From Brevundimonas sp. (lineage in GTDB: Bacteria > Pseudomonadota > Alphaproteobacteria > Caulobacterales > Caulobacteraceae): a stretch of 64,000 nucleotides of DNA. Below the pieces are notes generated by a model, which was not told the DNA's origin, ran no database searches, and saw only the letters and a list, made by a program, of their open reading frames with translations. Below, piece by piece: positions 10,090-20,277 of this stretch. Every line of letters starts with the position of its first letter. The stretch's first letter is position 1. The DNA is taken from the NCBI RefSeq assembly GCF_004210735.1, contig NZ_SDZL01000003.1, forward strand, positions 1 through 64,000, in the 5' to 3' direction. Both the position numbers and the translations under genes were made by a program.

Positions 10090-11232
10090 ATGACGTCCCA
10101 TCGCGCCCGACTGACCGAGTTCGATATCCGGCGCCTGATCAAGGCCTCGGACGAGGACGAACGCGCGGCCGCCGCGCACAAGCTGTGCCGTAGTATCGAC
10201 GCCGCCGATCTGGACCCGGTCGAGCGGGAAGCCGCCGAAAAGATCCTGCGCCTGCTGGCCCAGGACGCAGCCGAACTGGTGCGTCGGGCCCTGGCCGTGA
10301 CGCTCAAGGCGTCGGACCTGCTGCCGCGCGATGTGGCGCGCAAGCTGGCGGCCGACATCGACACTATCGCCCTGCCGATCATCGGCGCCTCACCCGTCTT
10401 CACCGATGAAGACCTGATCGAGATCGTGCGCGCCGGCTCCTCCGCGCGTCAGGTGGCGGTCGCCGCCCGGCCGCGCGTCGGTCGCGACGTGGCCGAGGCG
10501 CTGGCCGCCGAGGGCAGCCGTGACGCCGTTCGCACCCTGGCGTCGAACGACAACGCCGACATTTCAGAGGCCGGCTTGACCCGGATCGTCGATCGCTTCG
10601 GCGACGCCGCCGACGTCGTGACCGCCGTCGCCTATCGCGAGGTATTGCCGTTGGACCTGACCGAGCGCCTTGTCACCCTGGCCAGCGAACGGGTGCGCGA
10701 GCATCTGATCAGCCGTCACGCCGTGGCGCCCGAGACGGCGATTCGTCTGTCCGCCTTTGCGCGCGAGCGGGCGACCGTGGACCTGATCGATCAGGCTGGC
10801 GGCGCGGCCGATCTGGCGGCCTTCGCGGCCCAGCTGAACGCGCGCAAGTCGCTGAACGCCTCGCTGCTGCTGCGGGCGCTGGCGCGCGGGCAGATGGCGT
10901 TGATGGAGCACGGCCTGGCCGAGCTGGCGAACACGCCGCATCACCGCGCCTGGCTGATGATCCATGACGCCGGCCCGCTGGGTTTGCGCGCCATCTATGA
11001 CCGGGCCGGCCTGCCGCCGCGCCTCTTCCCCGCCTTCCGCGCCGGGGTCGACACCTGGCGCACGCTCCAGGCCGAAGGGATCGACACCACGGGCGCCGAC
11101 TTCCGCCAGCGCATGCTGGAACGCTTCCTGACCCAGCGGCCCAACGTCCCGCGCGACGACCTGGCCTATCTGATGGAACGCCTGGACCGCGCGCCGATCA
11201 GCGACGACCTGGGCGCCGCCAGCGCGGCCTGA
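10090..11232 (+). CDS. DUF2336 domain-containing protein (HEAT-like alpha-helical)
   Basis: RRALAVTLKASDLLPRDVARKLAADIDTIALPIIGASPVFTDEDLIEIVRAG matches the DUF2336 pattern. Confidence 0.88.
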   Translation: MTSHRARLTEFDIRRLIKASDEDERAAAAHKLCRSIDAADLDPVEREAAEKILRLLAQDAAELVRRALAVTLKASDLLPRDVARKLAADIDTIALPIIGASPVFTDEDLIEIVRAGSSARQVAVAARPRVGRDVAEALAAEGSRDAVRTLASNDNADISEAGLTRIVDRFGDAADVVTAVAYREVLPLDLTERLVTLASERVREHLISRHAVAPETAIRLSAFARERATVDLIDQAGGAADLAAFAAQLNARKSLNASLLLRALARGQMALMEHGLAELANTPHHRAWLMIHDAGPLGLRAIYDRAGLPPRLFPAFRAGVDTWRTLQAEGIDTTGADFRQRMLERFLTQRPNVPRDDLAYLMERLDRAPISDDLGAASAA

Positions 11233-11239
11233 GCCCTGT

Positions 11240-11391
11240 TCGTCATCCTCCGGCAAGCGGCGCAGCCGCGCAGACCGGGGGACCCAGCGGCGCGCGATAG
11301 CGCGACCCTGCCGGGAGCGGATTCGCTAACATCTCGCCCTGCGGGCGCCGCTGGGTCCCCCGGTCTCGCTACGCTCGCCGGAGGATGACGA
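11240..11391. repeat. Palindromic intergenic element, family F (CGTCATCCTCCGGC / GACCGGGGGACCCAGCGGCGC arms)
   Basis: Left arm 11241-11293; right arm 11345-11390 is its reverse complement apart from a variable inner stem-loop. Confidence 0.9.
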
Positions 11392-11421
11392 AAGGGACGG
11401 GCGCGACATGCATTCCAAACG

Positions 11422-11453
11422 CAAAACGCCCGGCGCGATGGCCGGGCGTTTGG
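11422..11453 (-). terminator. Rho-independent terminator of the Hpt gene
   Basis: aaacgcccgg / ccgggcgttt 10-bp stem followed by TTTT on the minus strand. Confidence 0.8.
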
Positions 11454-11475
11454 ATCGGTCATTGATCTTTTACGA

Positions 11476-11967
11476 TCAGCGCATGTGGTCGGCGACACGC
11501 GCTTCCAGCGCTTCAGCCAAGGCCTTGCCGGTCGGGTGTTCGTCGGTCTTGATCTCGTCGCGGACGACGGCGCGGATGGCGTCGATGTGGGCGTCCACCA
11601 GCACCGGCGGGGCGACCAGGCGGCGCGTCGGCTCATCCAGCAGCTTGCACAGCGACCCGGCCAGCCGGCTGACCAGCGGATACTCATACGTTGCGCCCAG
11701 ACCCTTCAGGTCGTGCGCGCGGAAATACAGGGCCTCGGTCGTCGCGGCGGTGTAGCCCAGCGCCTGAAGGTCGTTCTGCGCCTTCTCCAGCTTGGTGATC
11801 TCGTCCTGCAGCCACTGGCCGAACTGGGCCGACATGGCGGCCAGCGCGGCTTCGGCGCGTTCGATCGCCTGGGCGTCAATGCCGCCGAACCCGCCGCCGA
11901 CCTTCATGCGCAGGGTGTTGGGCGGACGAATGACCTGGGCCGAATTGCTCACGACGAGGGCTCCCAC
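11476..11967 (-). CDS. Hpt (histidine phosphotransfer) domain protein
   Basis: LYFRAHDLKGLGATYEYPLVSRLAGSLCKLL: HDLKG phosphotransfer motif. Confidence 0.82.
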   Translation of the reverse strand: MGALVVSNSAQVIRPPNTLRMKVGGGFGGIDAQAIERAEAALAAMSAQFGQWLQDEITKLEKAQNDLQALGYTAATTEALYFRAHDLKGLGATYEYPLVSRLAGSLCKLLDEPTRRLVAPPVLVDAHIDAIRAVVRDEIKTDEHPTGKALAEALEARVADHMR

Positions 11968-12018
11968 TTTGAACTCGTGTGTCCAGTATGGGGCAGCCAG
12001 CCTTAAGAAGCCGTGACC

Positions 12019-12810
12019 TCAGCCGGCGAACTGCTCGGCCATGACCCGTTCCCCGAACGAGCGGGTGGCGTCGAACAGCATGGTCAGGGCGATGTCGCGG
12101 CGCTCGCGAACCTCGACCTTCTGCACCCGCCGCACCTCGAAACTGTCGGCCGTGGCGCTGACCGGGCGCTTGTCGGGTTCCAGCACCTCGAACGTCACCT
12201 TGGCCTGATGCGACAGCAGCGCGCCGCGCCAGCGCCGGGGCCTAAAGGCGCTGATCGGCGTCAGCGCCAGCACATTGGTGTCCAGCGGAATGATCGGTCC
12301 GTGTGCTGACAGATTATAGGCCGTCGACCCCGCCGGCGTCGCCACCAGACACCCGTCGCAGCTCAGCTCCTGCAGACGCACGCGTCCATCGACACTGATC
12401 CTCAGCTTGGCGCTCTGGCGCGTCTGGCGCAGCAGCGAGACCTCGTTGATCGCCAGTCCGCTGTGGACCTGTCCGGCCTCGGTCCAGGCGTCCATCTGCA
12501 GGGGGTGAATGACGGCGCGGTCCGCCTCGGCCAGCCGTTCGGCCAGATCCCGCTCGTCATAGTCGTTCATCAGGAAGCCGACCGAGCCCCGGTTCATGCC
12601 GAACACGGGGGTGCGGCGATCCAGGTTCCGGTGCAGCGTCTCCAGCATGAAGCCGTCGCCGCCCAGGGCCACGATGATGTCGGCCTCGCCCTCCGCCACG
12701 GACCCATAGCGACGGATCAGCCGGGCGCACGCCTCCTGCGCCTCGGGGCGGTCGCTGGCGACAAAGGCCACGGCGGGAAGGGAAGGCTGGGCGCTCACCC
12801 GATCAGGCAA
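12019..12810 (-). CDS. nadK: NAD kinase
   Basis: [19 protein letters not shown] and [12 protein letters not shown] motifs. Confidence 0.94.
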   Translation of the reverse strand: MPDRVSAQPSLPAVAFVASDRPEAQEACARLIRRYGSVAEGEADIIVALGGDGFMLETLHRNLDRRTPVFGMNRGSVGFLMNDYDERDLAERLAEADRAVIHPLQMDAWTEAGQVHSGLAINEVSLLRQTRQSAKLRISVDGRVRLQELSCDGCLVATPAGSTAYNLSAHGPIIPLDTNVLALTPISAFRPRRWRGALLSHQAKVTFEVLEPDKRPVSATADSFEVRRVQKVEVRERRDIALTMLFDATRSFGERVMAEQFAG

Positions 12811-12837
12811 GCCGAGCGGCGGGCCGAAGTCAAACCT

Positions 12838-13992
12838 TCAGTGCACGGCTTCCGCCATTAGCGCCCGGAAGGCGCGGGCGGCGGCGGGCGGTGACATCGA
12901 AGCGCCGGACCAGAACGAGCCCGGCACGCCCGGGCTGCCGTCACCCAGCTTGCGGATCGCGGCCAGCAGGGCCGGGAAGACGGCCCTGTCGATGCCCACG
13001 GCGGTGCAGGCGTAGAACAGCGGTTCAGGCGTCGCCGCCTCCAGCGCGCGGCGCACATGCGCCAACGGGAAGTCCCCCAGGGCGGAAAGCCCTTGCTCGA
13101 ACAGGCCCATCCGTTGTTCGCGCACCGCGCGGATCAGGAAACCGGCCCGCAATTGGCCCGCGCCGTGCAGTTTGGCGATCAGCCGGCGATCCATTTCCTC
13201 GCGTTCGCCGTCCGAGGGCAGGGGAACGCCCGTGGCCGACAGGCCGGCGGCGGCCTGATCGGCGGCTTCGCGCACGGCCAGGTCCAGCGCAGGGTTGTCG
13301 ATGCGGAAGCGTTCGGCGATGGCCTGGCGCAGGGCCTGGCCCACCCATTGATACAGTTGTTCACCCATGGTGTCGGTCAGGCGGGGGTGGCGCGTCAGCG
13401 GCGCGCGCAGGGCGGCGATCCGGCGTGAATGATCCACCAGACGGCGCAGGCCGTCCTCGCTGATCTCGGCGGTGCGATTGCTGGCCAGCGCGGTCAGGCC
13501 TGCGGGGTCACCCCGCTGGATCACGGCGTCGGCGACGCGGCCGCTCAGGTTCGGGCGGCGCGCCACCTCGATCTGATGCTCGATCGTCGCCTCGACCAGA
13601 ACGCGGATCAGGTCGGCGTCCTTCAGCAGGGGGCTGGCGGCGATCACCGGGCGGGCGATCTCGATCTCGTCCAGCGCCAGCATGTTGATCAGGGCGGGCG
13701 GCGCCCAGTCGGCGCTGGCCAGCGTCTCGGACAGGATGCGGCGGATGTCGCGCTCGGCCTGTCGGGCCAGGGTCATGAAGACCTCGCCCATCAGCGTCGC
13801 GGCCTCGGAACTGGGCGGTGCGGCGCGGCACAGGGCGGTCACGCCCAGCAGCAGGCGCTGGCGATCTTCGGTCGTGCGGCTGCGGGCGAGCGCCAGCAGG
13901 TCGGCCGGGCGGGGCGCATCGCCCGCGACGGCCCTGACGGCGTCCAGCTGAACCACAGCGTTCAAGATCGGCTCCGAAGTCTCCGCCCGCAA
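12838..13992 (-). CDS. DUF2336 domain-containing protein, second divergent paralog
   Basis: RRILSETLASADWAPPALINMLALDEIEIARPVIAASPLLKDADLIRVLVEA aligns with the DUF2336 core of the gene at 10090. Confidence 0.85.
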   Translation of the reverse strand: MRAETSEPILNAVVQLDAVRAVAGDAPRPADLLALARSRTTEDRQRLLLGVTALCRAAPPSSEAATLMGEVFMTLARQAERDIRRILSETLASADWAPPALINMLALDEIEIARPVIAASPLLKDADLIRVLVEATIEHQIEVARRPNLSGRVADAVIQRGDPAGLTALASNRTAEISEDGLRRLVDHSRRIAALRAPLTRHPRLTDTMGEQLYQWVGQALRQAIAERFRIDNPALDLAVREAADQAAAGLSATGVPLPSDGEREEMDRRLIAKLHGAGQLRAGFLIRAVREQRMGLFEQGLSALGDFPLAHVRRALEAATPEPLFYACTAVGIDRAVFPALLAAIRKLGDGSPGVPGSFWSGASMSPPAAARAFRALMAEAVH

Positions 13993-14133
13993 AAGCGAGC
14001 GTGACCGTAAGGATCACCCGCCGCTCATGAAAACTTGGTAAACGAAGCCTGAATCCGACGATCCCCCGCCTTGACGCAGGCCCCACCCGGCGTGACCTTG
14101 GCGGCAACGAAGAAAACGACGGGAGAAGACATC

Positions 14134-14898
14134 ATGGCCGACGGCGCGACCCTGTCGCTCAGATCGAAGGTCTCGGACGCCGAATGGCAGGCGCGGGTGG
14201 ATCTGGCGGCGCTTTACCGGCTGGTGGCGCTGCACGGGTGGGACGACATGATCTTCACCCACATCTCGGCCCGCGTGCCGGGGCCGGAACATCATTTCCT
14301 GATCAATCCGTATGGCTGGTATTTCGAGGAGATCACCGCCTCGTCGCTGGTGAAGGTCGATCTGGACGGGAACATCGTTCAGGACACGACCAGCTTCATC
14401 AACCCGGCCGGCTTCACCATCCATTCGGCCGTCCACGCGGCGAGGGATGAGGCGCACTACGTCATGCATCTGCACACGGTCGCGGGCGTCGGCGTGGCCG
14501 CCCAGCAGCATGGTCTGCTGCCGATCAGCCAGAACGCCTGCCTGCTGCAGCACCAGGTCGCCTATCATGGCTATGAAGGTCTGGCCCTGAACCATGACGA
14601 ACGTGAACGTCTGGTGGCCGATCTGGGCGACAAGTCACTGATGTTGCTTCGAAACCATGGGACGTTGGCGGTCGGTCGAACGGCGGCCGAAGCCTGGGTC
14701 GGGATGTTCTTCCTGGAGCGGGCCTGCGCCCAGCAGGTGGCGGCCCTGTCGGGCGGCAAGGACAATGTGCTGACGGCTCCGGACGCCGCACAGGCCGAAA
14801 CGAAGGAGCAGGGGCGCGGCATCGGCTTCATCTCGTCCCTGGCCTGGCCGGGCGCCCTGCGCCAGCTGGATCGACAATCGCCCGGCTACGACAACTGA
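14134..14898 (+). CDS. Class II aldolase/adducin family protein
   Basis: HGWDDMIFTHISARVPGPEHHFLINPYGWYFEEI and MHLHTVAGVGVAAQ. Confidence 0.92.
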   Translation: MADGATLSLRSKVSDAEWQARVDLAALYRLVALHGWDDMIFTHISARVPGPEHHFLINPYGWYFEEITASSLVKVDLDGNIVQDTTSFINPAGFTIHSAVHAARDEAHYVMHLHTVAGVGVAAQQHGLLPISQNACLLQHQVAYHGYEGLALNHDERERLVADLGDKSLMLLRNHGTLAVGRTAAEAWVGMFFLERACAQQVAALSGGKDNVLTAPDAAQAETKEQGRGIGFISSLAWPGALRQLDRQSPGYDN

Positions 14899-15690
14899 AT
14901 GATCGGCCGGGGGGCTGGGATCATTGCGGCGGCGGCGCTGACGACCGCCGCCCCGTCCGCCCTGGCCGGGGCCTGGACGCAGCCGCGCGGTCAGGCGCAG
15001 GTCATCGTCAAGGCCGAGGCGATGAGGGCGGACGACGCCTATGACGCCGATGGCCAGATCGCGGCCATGGACGGTCTGCGTGAAGATCGCGCCCTCAGCC
15101 TGTTCGGCGAATACGGCCTGACCGATCGCCTGACCCTGCAGCTCAAGGCCGACTGGCAGTCGGGCGAAGACGCCTATGTCGATTACAACGGACGTGGTCC
15201 GGTTGAGCTGGGCCTGACATGGCAGGCGTATCGGGGCGACCGCGCCGCCGCCAGCCTGTACGCCGGCTATGCCCAGGCCGGCGACGGCCGCAACGCCGGA
15301 TACGCCGAACCCGGTGTGGGGCGGCATGACTGGGAGGTTCGCGCCTCGGGCGGCCTGTCGCTGCCCGGCGGCGGGCGATGGGGTCCGGACCGGTCCTTCA
15401 TCGAGGTTCAGGCCGCGCGCCGCCTGCGGGACGGCCTGCCGGACGAAACGCGCGCCGACCTGACCGTCGGTGGCCACTATGGCCCGGACTGGCTGGTGCT
15501 GGGTCAGGTCTTCGCCGGCGCGGCCGATCGTCAGGAGGGCGTGGACGGCGCCCGCTGGGTCTCGGTAGAGACATCGCTGGTTCGTCACCTCGGTCGGTGG
15601 AGCGTGCAGGCCGGCTGGCGCCAGACTGTCGCGGGGCGCGACACGCCGCGCGCCCAGGGCATGGTGCTGGGTTTGTGGCGGCGCTTCTGA
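14899..15690 (+). CDS. Exported protein, probable outer-membrane beta-barrel, unknown function
   Basis: Signal peptide (ALAGAWTQPRGQ), alternating beta pattern, terminal LGLWRRF. ATG directly abuts the aldolase stop codon. Confidence 0.65.
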   Translation: MIGRGAGIIAAAALTTAAPSALAGAWTQPRGQAQVIVKAEAMRADDAYDADGQIAAMDGLREDRALSLFGEYGLTDRLTLQLKADWQSGEDAYVDYNGRGPVELGLTWQAYRGDRAAASLYAGYAQAGDGRNAGYAEPGVGRHDWEVRASGGLSLPGGGRWGPDRSFIEVQAARRLRDGLPDETRADLTVGGHYGPDWLVLGQVFAGAADRQEGVDGARWVSVETSLVRHLGRWSVQAGWRQTVAGRDTPRAQGMVLGLWRRF

Positions 15691-15804
15691 TTTTCCGGTC
15701 TTGCCGCGACGGAACTGCAACGTGGCTCCGTTACAGGACTTTCAGTTGCCTCGCCCGCTGGACCCGTTAAGTCGAGCGACCTTCTGCTCCGGAGACTCGC
15801 CCGC

Positions 15805-16953
15805 GTGATCAAGCGCCATTTCCTTATCGTCATCGCGGCCGGCATTCTGGTCCTGATGATCGTCGCCGCCCTGCTCAAGGTCACGCTCGGGGGAGAACAA
15901 AAGGGCGAAGCTCGTGGCCCCGGCGGTCCGGGGGGCGGTCGCGGCCAGACGGTCGCGGCGGCCACGGTCACGGCGCGCGACTTTTCCGACGAGATCCGCG
16001 TCCTGGGCGTCGCCCGTGGGCGCCGCTCGGTCAACATCACCTCCAGCACGACCGAACTGATCACACGCGTCCTGTTCACGGACGGTCAGCGCGTCGCCGC
16101 CGGCGCGCCCCTGGTCGAGCTGCAGGCGCGCGAGGAAGACGCCGGCATCATCGAGGCCGAGGCCGAACTGCGCCAAGCCCAGCGCGAATATGATCGATAC
16201 AAGGCGCTGGCCGAACGCGGCGTCGCGCCGCGCGTGACCGCCGAACAGGCTGAAACCACGCTGGAGCGCGCCCGCGCCGCCGTCAGCGCCGCCCAGGCCC
16301 GCCGCGGCGATCGCCTGATCCGCGCGCCCTTCGCCGGTGTCCTGGGGCTCAGCACCGTTACGCCCGGCACCCTGATCAACCCGGGCGCGGTGATCGCGAC
16401 CCTGGACGACACCAGCGTCATCCGCGTCGATTTCCCGGTGCCGGAACGCTATCTGGCGACCCTGCGCGCGGGCACGCCCATTGTCGCCACAGCCGACGCC
16501 ATCGGCGGCCAGACCTTCACCGGTCGCATCGCCCTGATCGACACCCGGGTCGACGAGCAGACGCGGGCCGTGATCGCCCGGGCCGAGTTCGCCAATCCGG
16601 GCGGCCTGATCCGTCCGGGCATGATGGTGCGGGTCGCCATCCAGCAGGGCCTTCGCCAGTCCCCCGCCGCCCCGGAGTCGGCCATCCAGTATGAAGGGCA
16701 GGGCGCCTTCGTCTATCGCATCGCGCGCGGCGAGGAAGGCACGAACGCCCAGCGCGTCGAGGTCCAGACCGGCGCGGTCGAGGGCGGCTTTGTCGAAATC
16801 CTGTCCGGCGTCACGCCCGGCGAACGCGTGGTCGGCTCCGGCCTGAACCGCATCCAGCCCGGCGCACCGGTCCGGGTCGCCGGAGAAGGCGGGCAAGGGC
16901 CGGGCCAAGGCCAGCGGACCGCCCCGAACACCGCCAAGGGCGCCGCCCGATGA
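15805..16953 (+). CDS. RND efflux periplasmic adaptor (membrane fusion protein)
   Basis: HlyD-like lipoyl/coiled-coil; RDFSDEIRVLGVARGRRSVNITSSTTE; VTPGTLINPGAVIATLDD; overlaps an RND permease gene. Confidence 0.92.
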   Translation: MIKRHFLIVIAAGILVLMIVAALLKVTLGGEQKGEARGPGGPGGGRGQTVAAATVTARDFSDEIRVLGVARGRRSVNITSSTTELITRVLFTDGQRVAAGAPLVELQAREEDAGIIEAEAELRQAQREYDRYKALAERGVAPRVTAEQAETTLERARAAVSAAQARRGDRLIRAPFAGVLGLSTVTPGTLINPGAVIATLDDTSVIRVDFPVPERYLATLRAGTPIVATADAIGGQTFTGRIALIDTRVDEQTRAVIARAEFANPGGLIRPGMMVRVAIQQGLRQSPAAPESAIQYEGQGAFVYRIARGEEGTNAQRVEVQTGAVEGGFVEILSGVTPGERVVGSGLNRIQPGAPVRVAGEGGQGPGQGQRTAPNTAKGAAR

Positions 16954-19900
16954 TGTTGTCCGATCTGTCGGTCCGCCGCCCCGTCTTTGCGGCGGTGGCG
17001 GCCATCGTCCTGTGCGTGATCGGGGCCGCGGCCTTCTTCTTCCTGCCGGTTCGCGAACTGCCGGACGTCGACCCCCCCATCGTCTCGGTCAACACCAGCT
17101 ACGCCGGCGCCTCGGCCGAGGTGATCGAAAGCCGGATCACCGAGCCCATCGAACAGCAGATCGCCGGCATCCAGGGCGTTCAGCGGATCAACTCGACCAG
17201 CCGTGACGGCCGCTCGAACGTCAACATCGAGTTCAGCCTGGACCGCAACATCGACGACGCCGCCAATGACGTGCGCGACCGCGTCAGCCGCGTCGTCGGC
17301 CGCCTGCCGGATCAGGCCGACCCGCCCGAAGTGGCCAAGGCCGACAGCGACAGCCAGCCGATCATGGTGCTGTTCCTGCGCTCGACCTCCATGAACCGGC
17401 TGGAGCTGACGGACTACGCCGACCGCTATCTGATCGACCGCCTGGCCACAGTGCCGGGCGTGGCCCAGGTCCAGATCTATGGTGAGCAACGCTACGCCAT
17501 GCGCATCTGGCTGGACGCCGCCGCCATGGCCGCGCGGGGCCTGACCGTCACCCAGGTCGAAACCGCCCTGACGACCCAGAACGTCGAACTGCCCGCTGGG
17601 TCGCTGGAATCGACGGACAAGGACTACACCGTGCGGGTGGCGCGCACCTATGCGCGGGCCGAGGACTTCGCCCAGCTGCCTATCGGCACGGCGGGCTCGG
17701 CCACGGTCTCGACCGGTGTGATCCAGGGCAACGCCGCCTATGTCACCCGCCTGGGCGACATCGCCCGGGTCGAGGAGGCGCCGGCCGAGGCGCGCCGCCT
17801 GTTTCGGGGCAACGGCCTGGACCAGATCGGCCTGGCCGTGACGCGTCAGGCCCAGTCGAACGACCTGGCGATTTCCGACGGCGTCACCAAGCTGATGGAG
17901 CAAATCCGCCCCAGCCTGCCCGAAGGCGTCACGCTGGAGATGGGGTCCGACAACTCGGTCTTCACCTCGCACGCCATCGACGAGGTGTGGATCACCATCG
18001 GCATCTCGATGGCGCTGGTGGCGCTCGTCAATTTCATCTTCCTGGGCAGTCTGCGGGCGGCGTTGATCCCGTCCGTCGTGGCGCCGATCTGCCTGCTGGC
18101 GACCTTTATCGTGCTGGCGCCGCTGGGCTTCTCGCTGAACCTGCTGACGCTGCTGGCGCTGGTGCTGGCCATTGGTCTGGTGGTCGATGACGCCATCGTG
18201 GTGACCGAGAACATCCAGCGTCGTCTGGACCATGGCGAGCCGCCGCTGGTCGCGGCCGAGCGGGGGACGCGTCAGGTGTTCTTCGCTGTCGTGGCGACGA
18301 CCGTCGTGCTGCTGTCGGTGTTCGCGCCGCTGCTGTTCCTGCCCGGCTATGTCGGGCGTCTGTTCGTCGAACTGGCGGCGGCCATCGCCGCCGCCGTGGC
18401 CTTCTCGGCCTTCCTGGCGCTCAGCCTGTCGCCGATGCTGGCGTCCAAGATCCTGAAGCCCGCCGCCGGGTCCGGCTGGCTGGCGCGTCAGGTCGACCGC
18501 ACCATGGATGCGGTCAAGGAATCCTACAGCCGCTCGCTGGACGCCCTGCTGGGCCGCCGCATCGCCGTGGTCGGTGTCGCCGCCCTGATCCTGCTGGTCG
18601 GGGGTGGGGCGGTCGCCATGTTCCTGCACCTGCCGGACGAACTGGTCCCGCCCGAGGATCGCGGCCGCGTCTCGGTTCGCGTCCAGGGGCCGGAGGGCGC
18701 GGGCTTCGACTACACCCGCAAGATCATGCTGGGTCTGGAGCCGATCCTGGCCGAGTACAGGGCGAACGGAGAGGTCGACAGCTATCTGGTCTCCGCCCCC
18801 GGCTTCGGCGGCGGCAGCTTCAACTCGGGTAACGCCAGCCTGACGCTCATGGACTGGTCCGAGCGCACCCGCTCGGCCGACGAGATCGCGCAGGAGCTTA
18901 ACGCCAAGCTGCGCACCCAGACCGACGCCCAGGTCAACGCCTCGACCCCCGGCGCCTTCCAGCGCGGCGGCGGTAACTCCAACTCGGTCGAGATGGTGGT
19001 GACCGGGGCCGAATACGGCCCGATCTACAACTGGCTGCAGCCCGTTCTGGCGGCGGCCCAGGACTATCCCGGCTTCTCGCGTCCGCGTCTGAACTACGAG
19101 CCGAACTCGCCCCGTCTGCTGGTCGAGGTCGATCCGCAAAAGGCCGCCGCCCTGGGCGTCTCGTCCCAGCAGATCGGCCGCACGCTGGAGACGATGTTCG
19201 GCTCCCGCCGCGCCACGACCTATATCAAGGGCGGTCAGGAATATGACGTCATCCTGCAGACAGACCGCGACAACCGGCGCGGTGTCGGGGATCTGGAGGC
19301 GCTGTATGTCTCGACCGGTGCGGGTCAACTGGTGCCGCTGTCGTCGGTGGTGACCACGCGCACGTCGGGCGATACGCCGGACCGGCGCCGGCTGGATCGC
19401 CAGCGAGCCATCACCCTTCAGGCCGATCTGGCGCCGGGCACGACCATCGCCGACGCCGTGGCCTTCCTGAACGCCGAGGTCGCCAAACAGCCGCAAGGTC
19501 TGGCGACCATCCGCTGGGGCGGCGCGGCCCGGGATCAGCAGGAGGCGGGCGGCGCGGTCGCTGCGGCCTTCGGCCTGGCCCTGCTGCTGGTCTTCCTGGT
19601 TCTGGCGGCCCAGTTCGAGAGCTGGATCACCCCGGCGGTGATCATGCTGACTGTGCCCCTGGCGGCGGCGGGCGGCCTGTTCGGCCTGTTGATGGCGGGC
19701 TCCAGCCTGAACATCTACAGCCAGATCGGCCTGATCATCCTGATCGGGGTGGCGGCCAAGAACGGCATCCTGATCGTCGAGTTCGCCAACCAGCTGCGCG
19801 ATCAGGGCCGATCGATCCGCGAGGCGATCATCGAATCCTCGACCCTGCGGCTGCGGCCCATCGTCATGACCTCGATCGCCACCGCCTTCGGCGCCCTGCC

Positions 19901-20111
19901 GTTGATGCTGTGGCAAGGCGCGGGCGCGGGCAGCCGCCAGACCATCGGTGTGGTGATCTTCTCGGGCGCCATGTTCGCGACCCTGCTGACCCTGTTCGTG
20001 GTGCCTGTGGTCTATGGCGTGCTGGCGCGCTTCACCCGCTCGCCGGAATACACCGCGCGCAAGATCGAGGAATGGGAAGCGCAGGAGGTCGCGAGCAAGG
20101 CGGCTGACTGA
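16950..20111 (+). CDS. RND multidrug efflux permease (AcrB/MexF-like)
   Basis: 1053 aa; LSVRRPVFAAVAAIVL; VVDDAIVVTENIQR; GVAAKNGILIVEFANQLR. Confidence 0.95.
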   Translation: MMLSDLSVRRPVFAAVAAIVLCVIGAAAFFFLPVRELPDVDPPIVSVNTSYAGASAEVIESRITEPIEQQIAGIQGVQRINSTSRDGRSNVNIEFSLDRNIDDAANDVRDRVSRVVGRLPDQADPPEVAKADSDSQPIMVLFLRSTSMNRLELTDYADRYLIDRLATVPGVAQVQIYGEQRYAMRIWLDAAAMAARGLTVTQVETALTTQNVELPAGSLESTDKDYTVRVARTYARAEDFAQLPIGTAGSATVSTGVIQGNAAYVTRLGDIARVEEAPAEARRLFRGNGLDQIGLAVTRQAQSNDLAISDGVTKLMEQIRPSLPEGVTLEMGSDNSVFTSHAIDEVWITIGISMALVALVNFIFLGSLRAALIPSVVAPICLLATFIVLAPLGFSLNLLTLLALVLAIGLVVDDAIVVTENIQRRLDHGEPPLVAAERGTRQVFFAVVATTVVLLSVFAPLLFLPGYVGRLFVELAAAIAAAVAFSAFLALSLSPMLASKILKPAAGSGWLARQVDRTMDAVKESYSRSLDALLGRRIAVVGVAALILLVGGGAVAMFLHLPDELVPPEDRGRVSVRVQGPEGAGFDYTRKIMLGLEPILAEYRANGEVDSYLVSAPGFGGGSFNSGNASLTLMDWSERTRSADEIAQELNAKLRTQTDAQVNASTPGAFQRGGGNSNSVEMVVTGAEYGPIYNWLQPVLAAAQDYPGFSRPRLNYEPNSPRLLVEVDPQKAAALGVSSQQIGRTLETMFGSRRATTYIKGGQEYDVILQTDRDNRRGVGDLEALYVSTGAGQLVPLSSVVTTRTSGDTPDRRRLDRQRAITLQADLAPGTTIADAVAFLNAEVAKQPQGLATIRWGGAARDQQEAGGAVAAAFGLALLLVFLVLAAQFESWITPAVIMLTVPLAAAGGLFGLLMAGSSLNIYSQIGLIILIGVAAKNGILIVEFANQLRDQGRSIREAIIESSTLRLRPIVMTSIATAFGALPLMLWQGAGAGSRQTIGVVIFSGAMFATLLTLFVVPVVYGVLARFTRSPEYTARKIEEWEAQEVASKAAD

Positions 20112-20117
20112 CCCTTG

Positions 20118-20270
20118 CCTTCTCCCTCCCCGTCCCGGGGAGGGTGGCTGAGCCCGCAAGGGCGAAGCCGGGTGGGGGCGACCAGGCTGAGCATCCACCG
20201 CGCCCAGCATCGCCAGGCCCTCCCCACCCGGTCGCTGCGCGACCACCCTCCCCAGAAGGGGAGGGAGAGG
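20118..20270. repeat. Palindromic intergenic element, family E (CCCTCCCC...GGGGAGGG arms)
   Basis: tctccctccccgtcccggggagggtgg ... ccaccctccccagaaggggagggaga with inner GGGTGGGG / CCCCACCC. Confidence 0.88.
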
Positions 20271-20277
20271 CGTCGCG

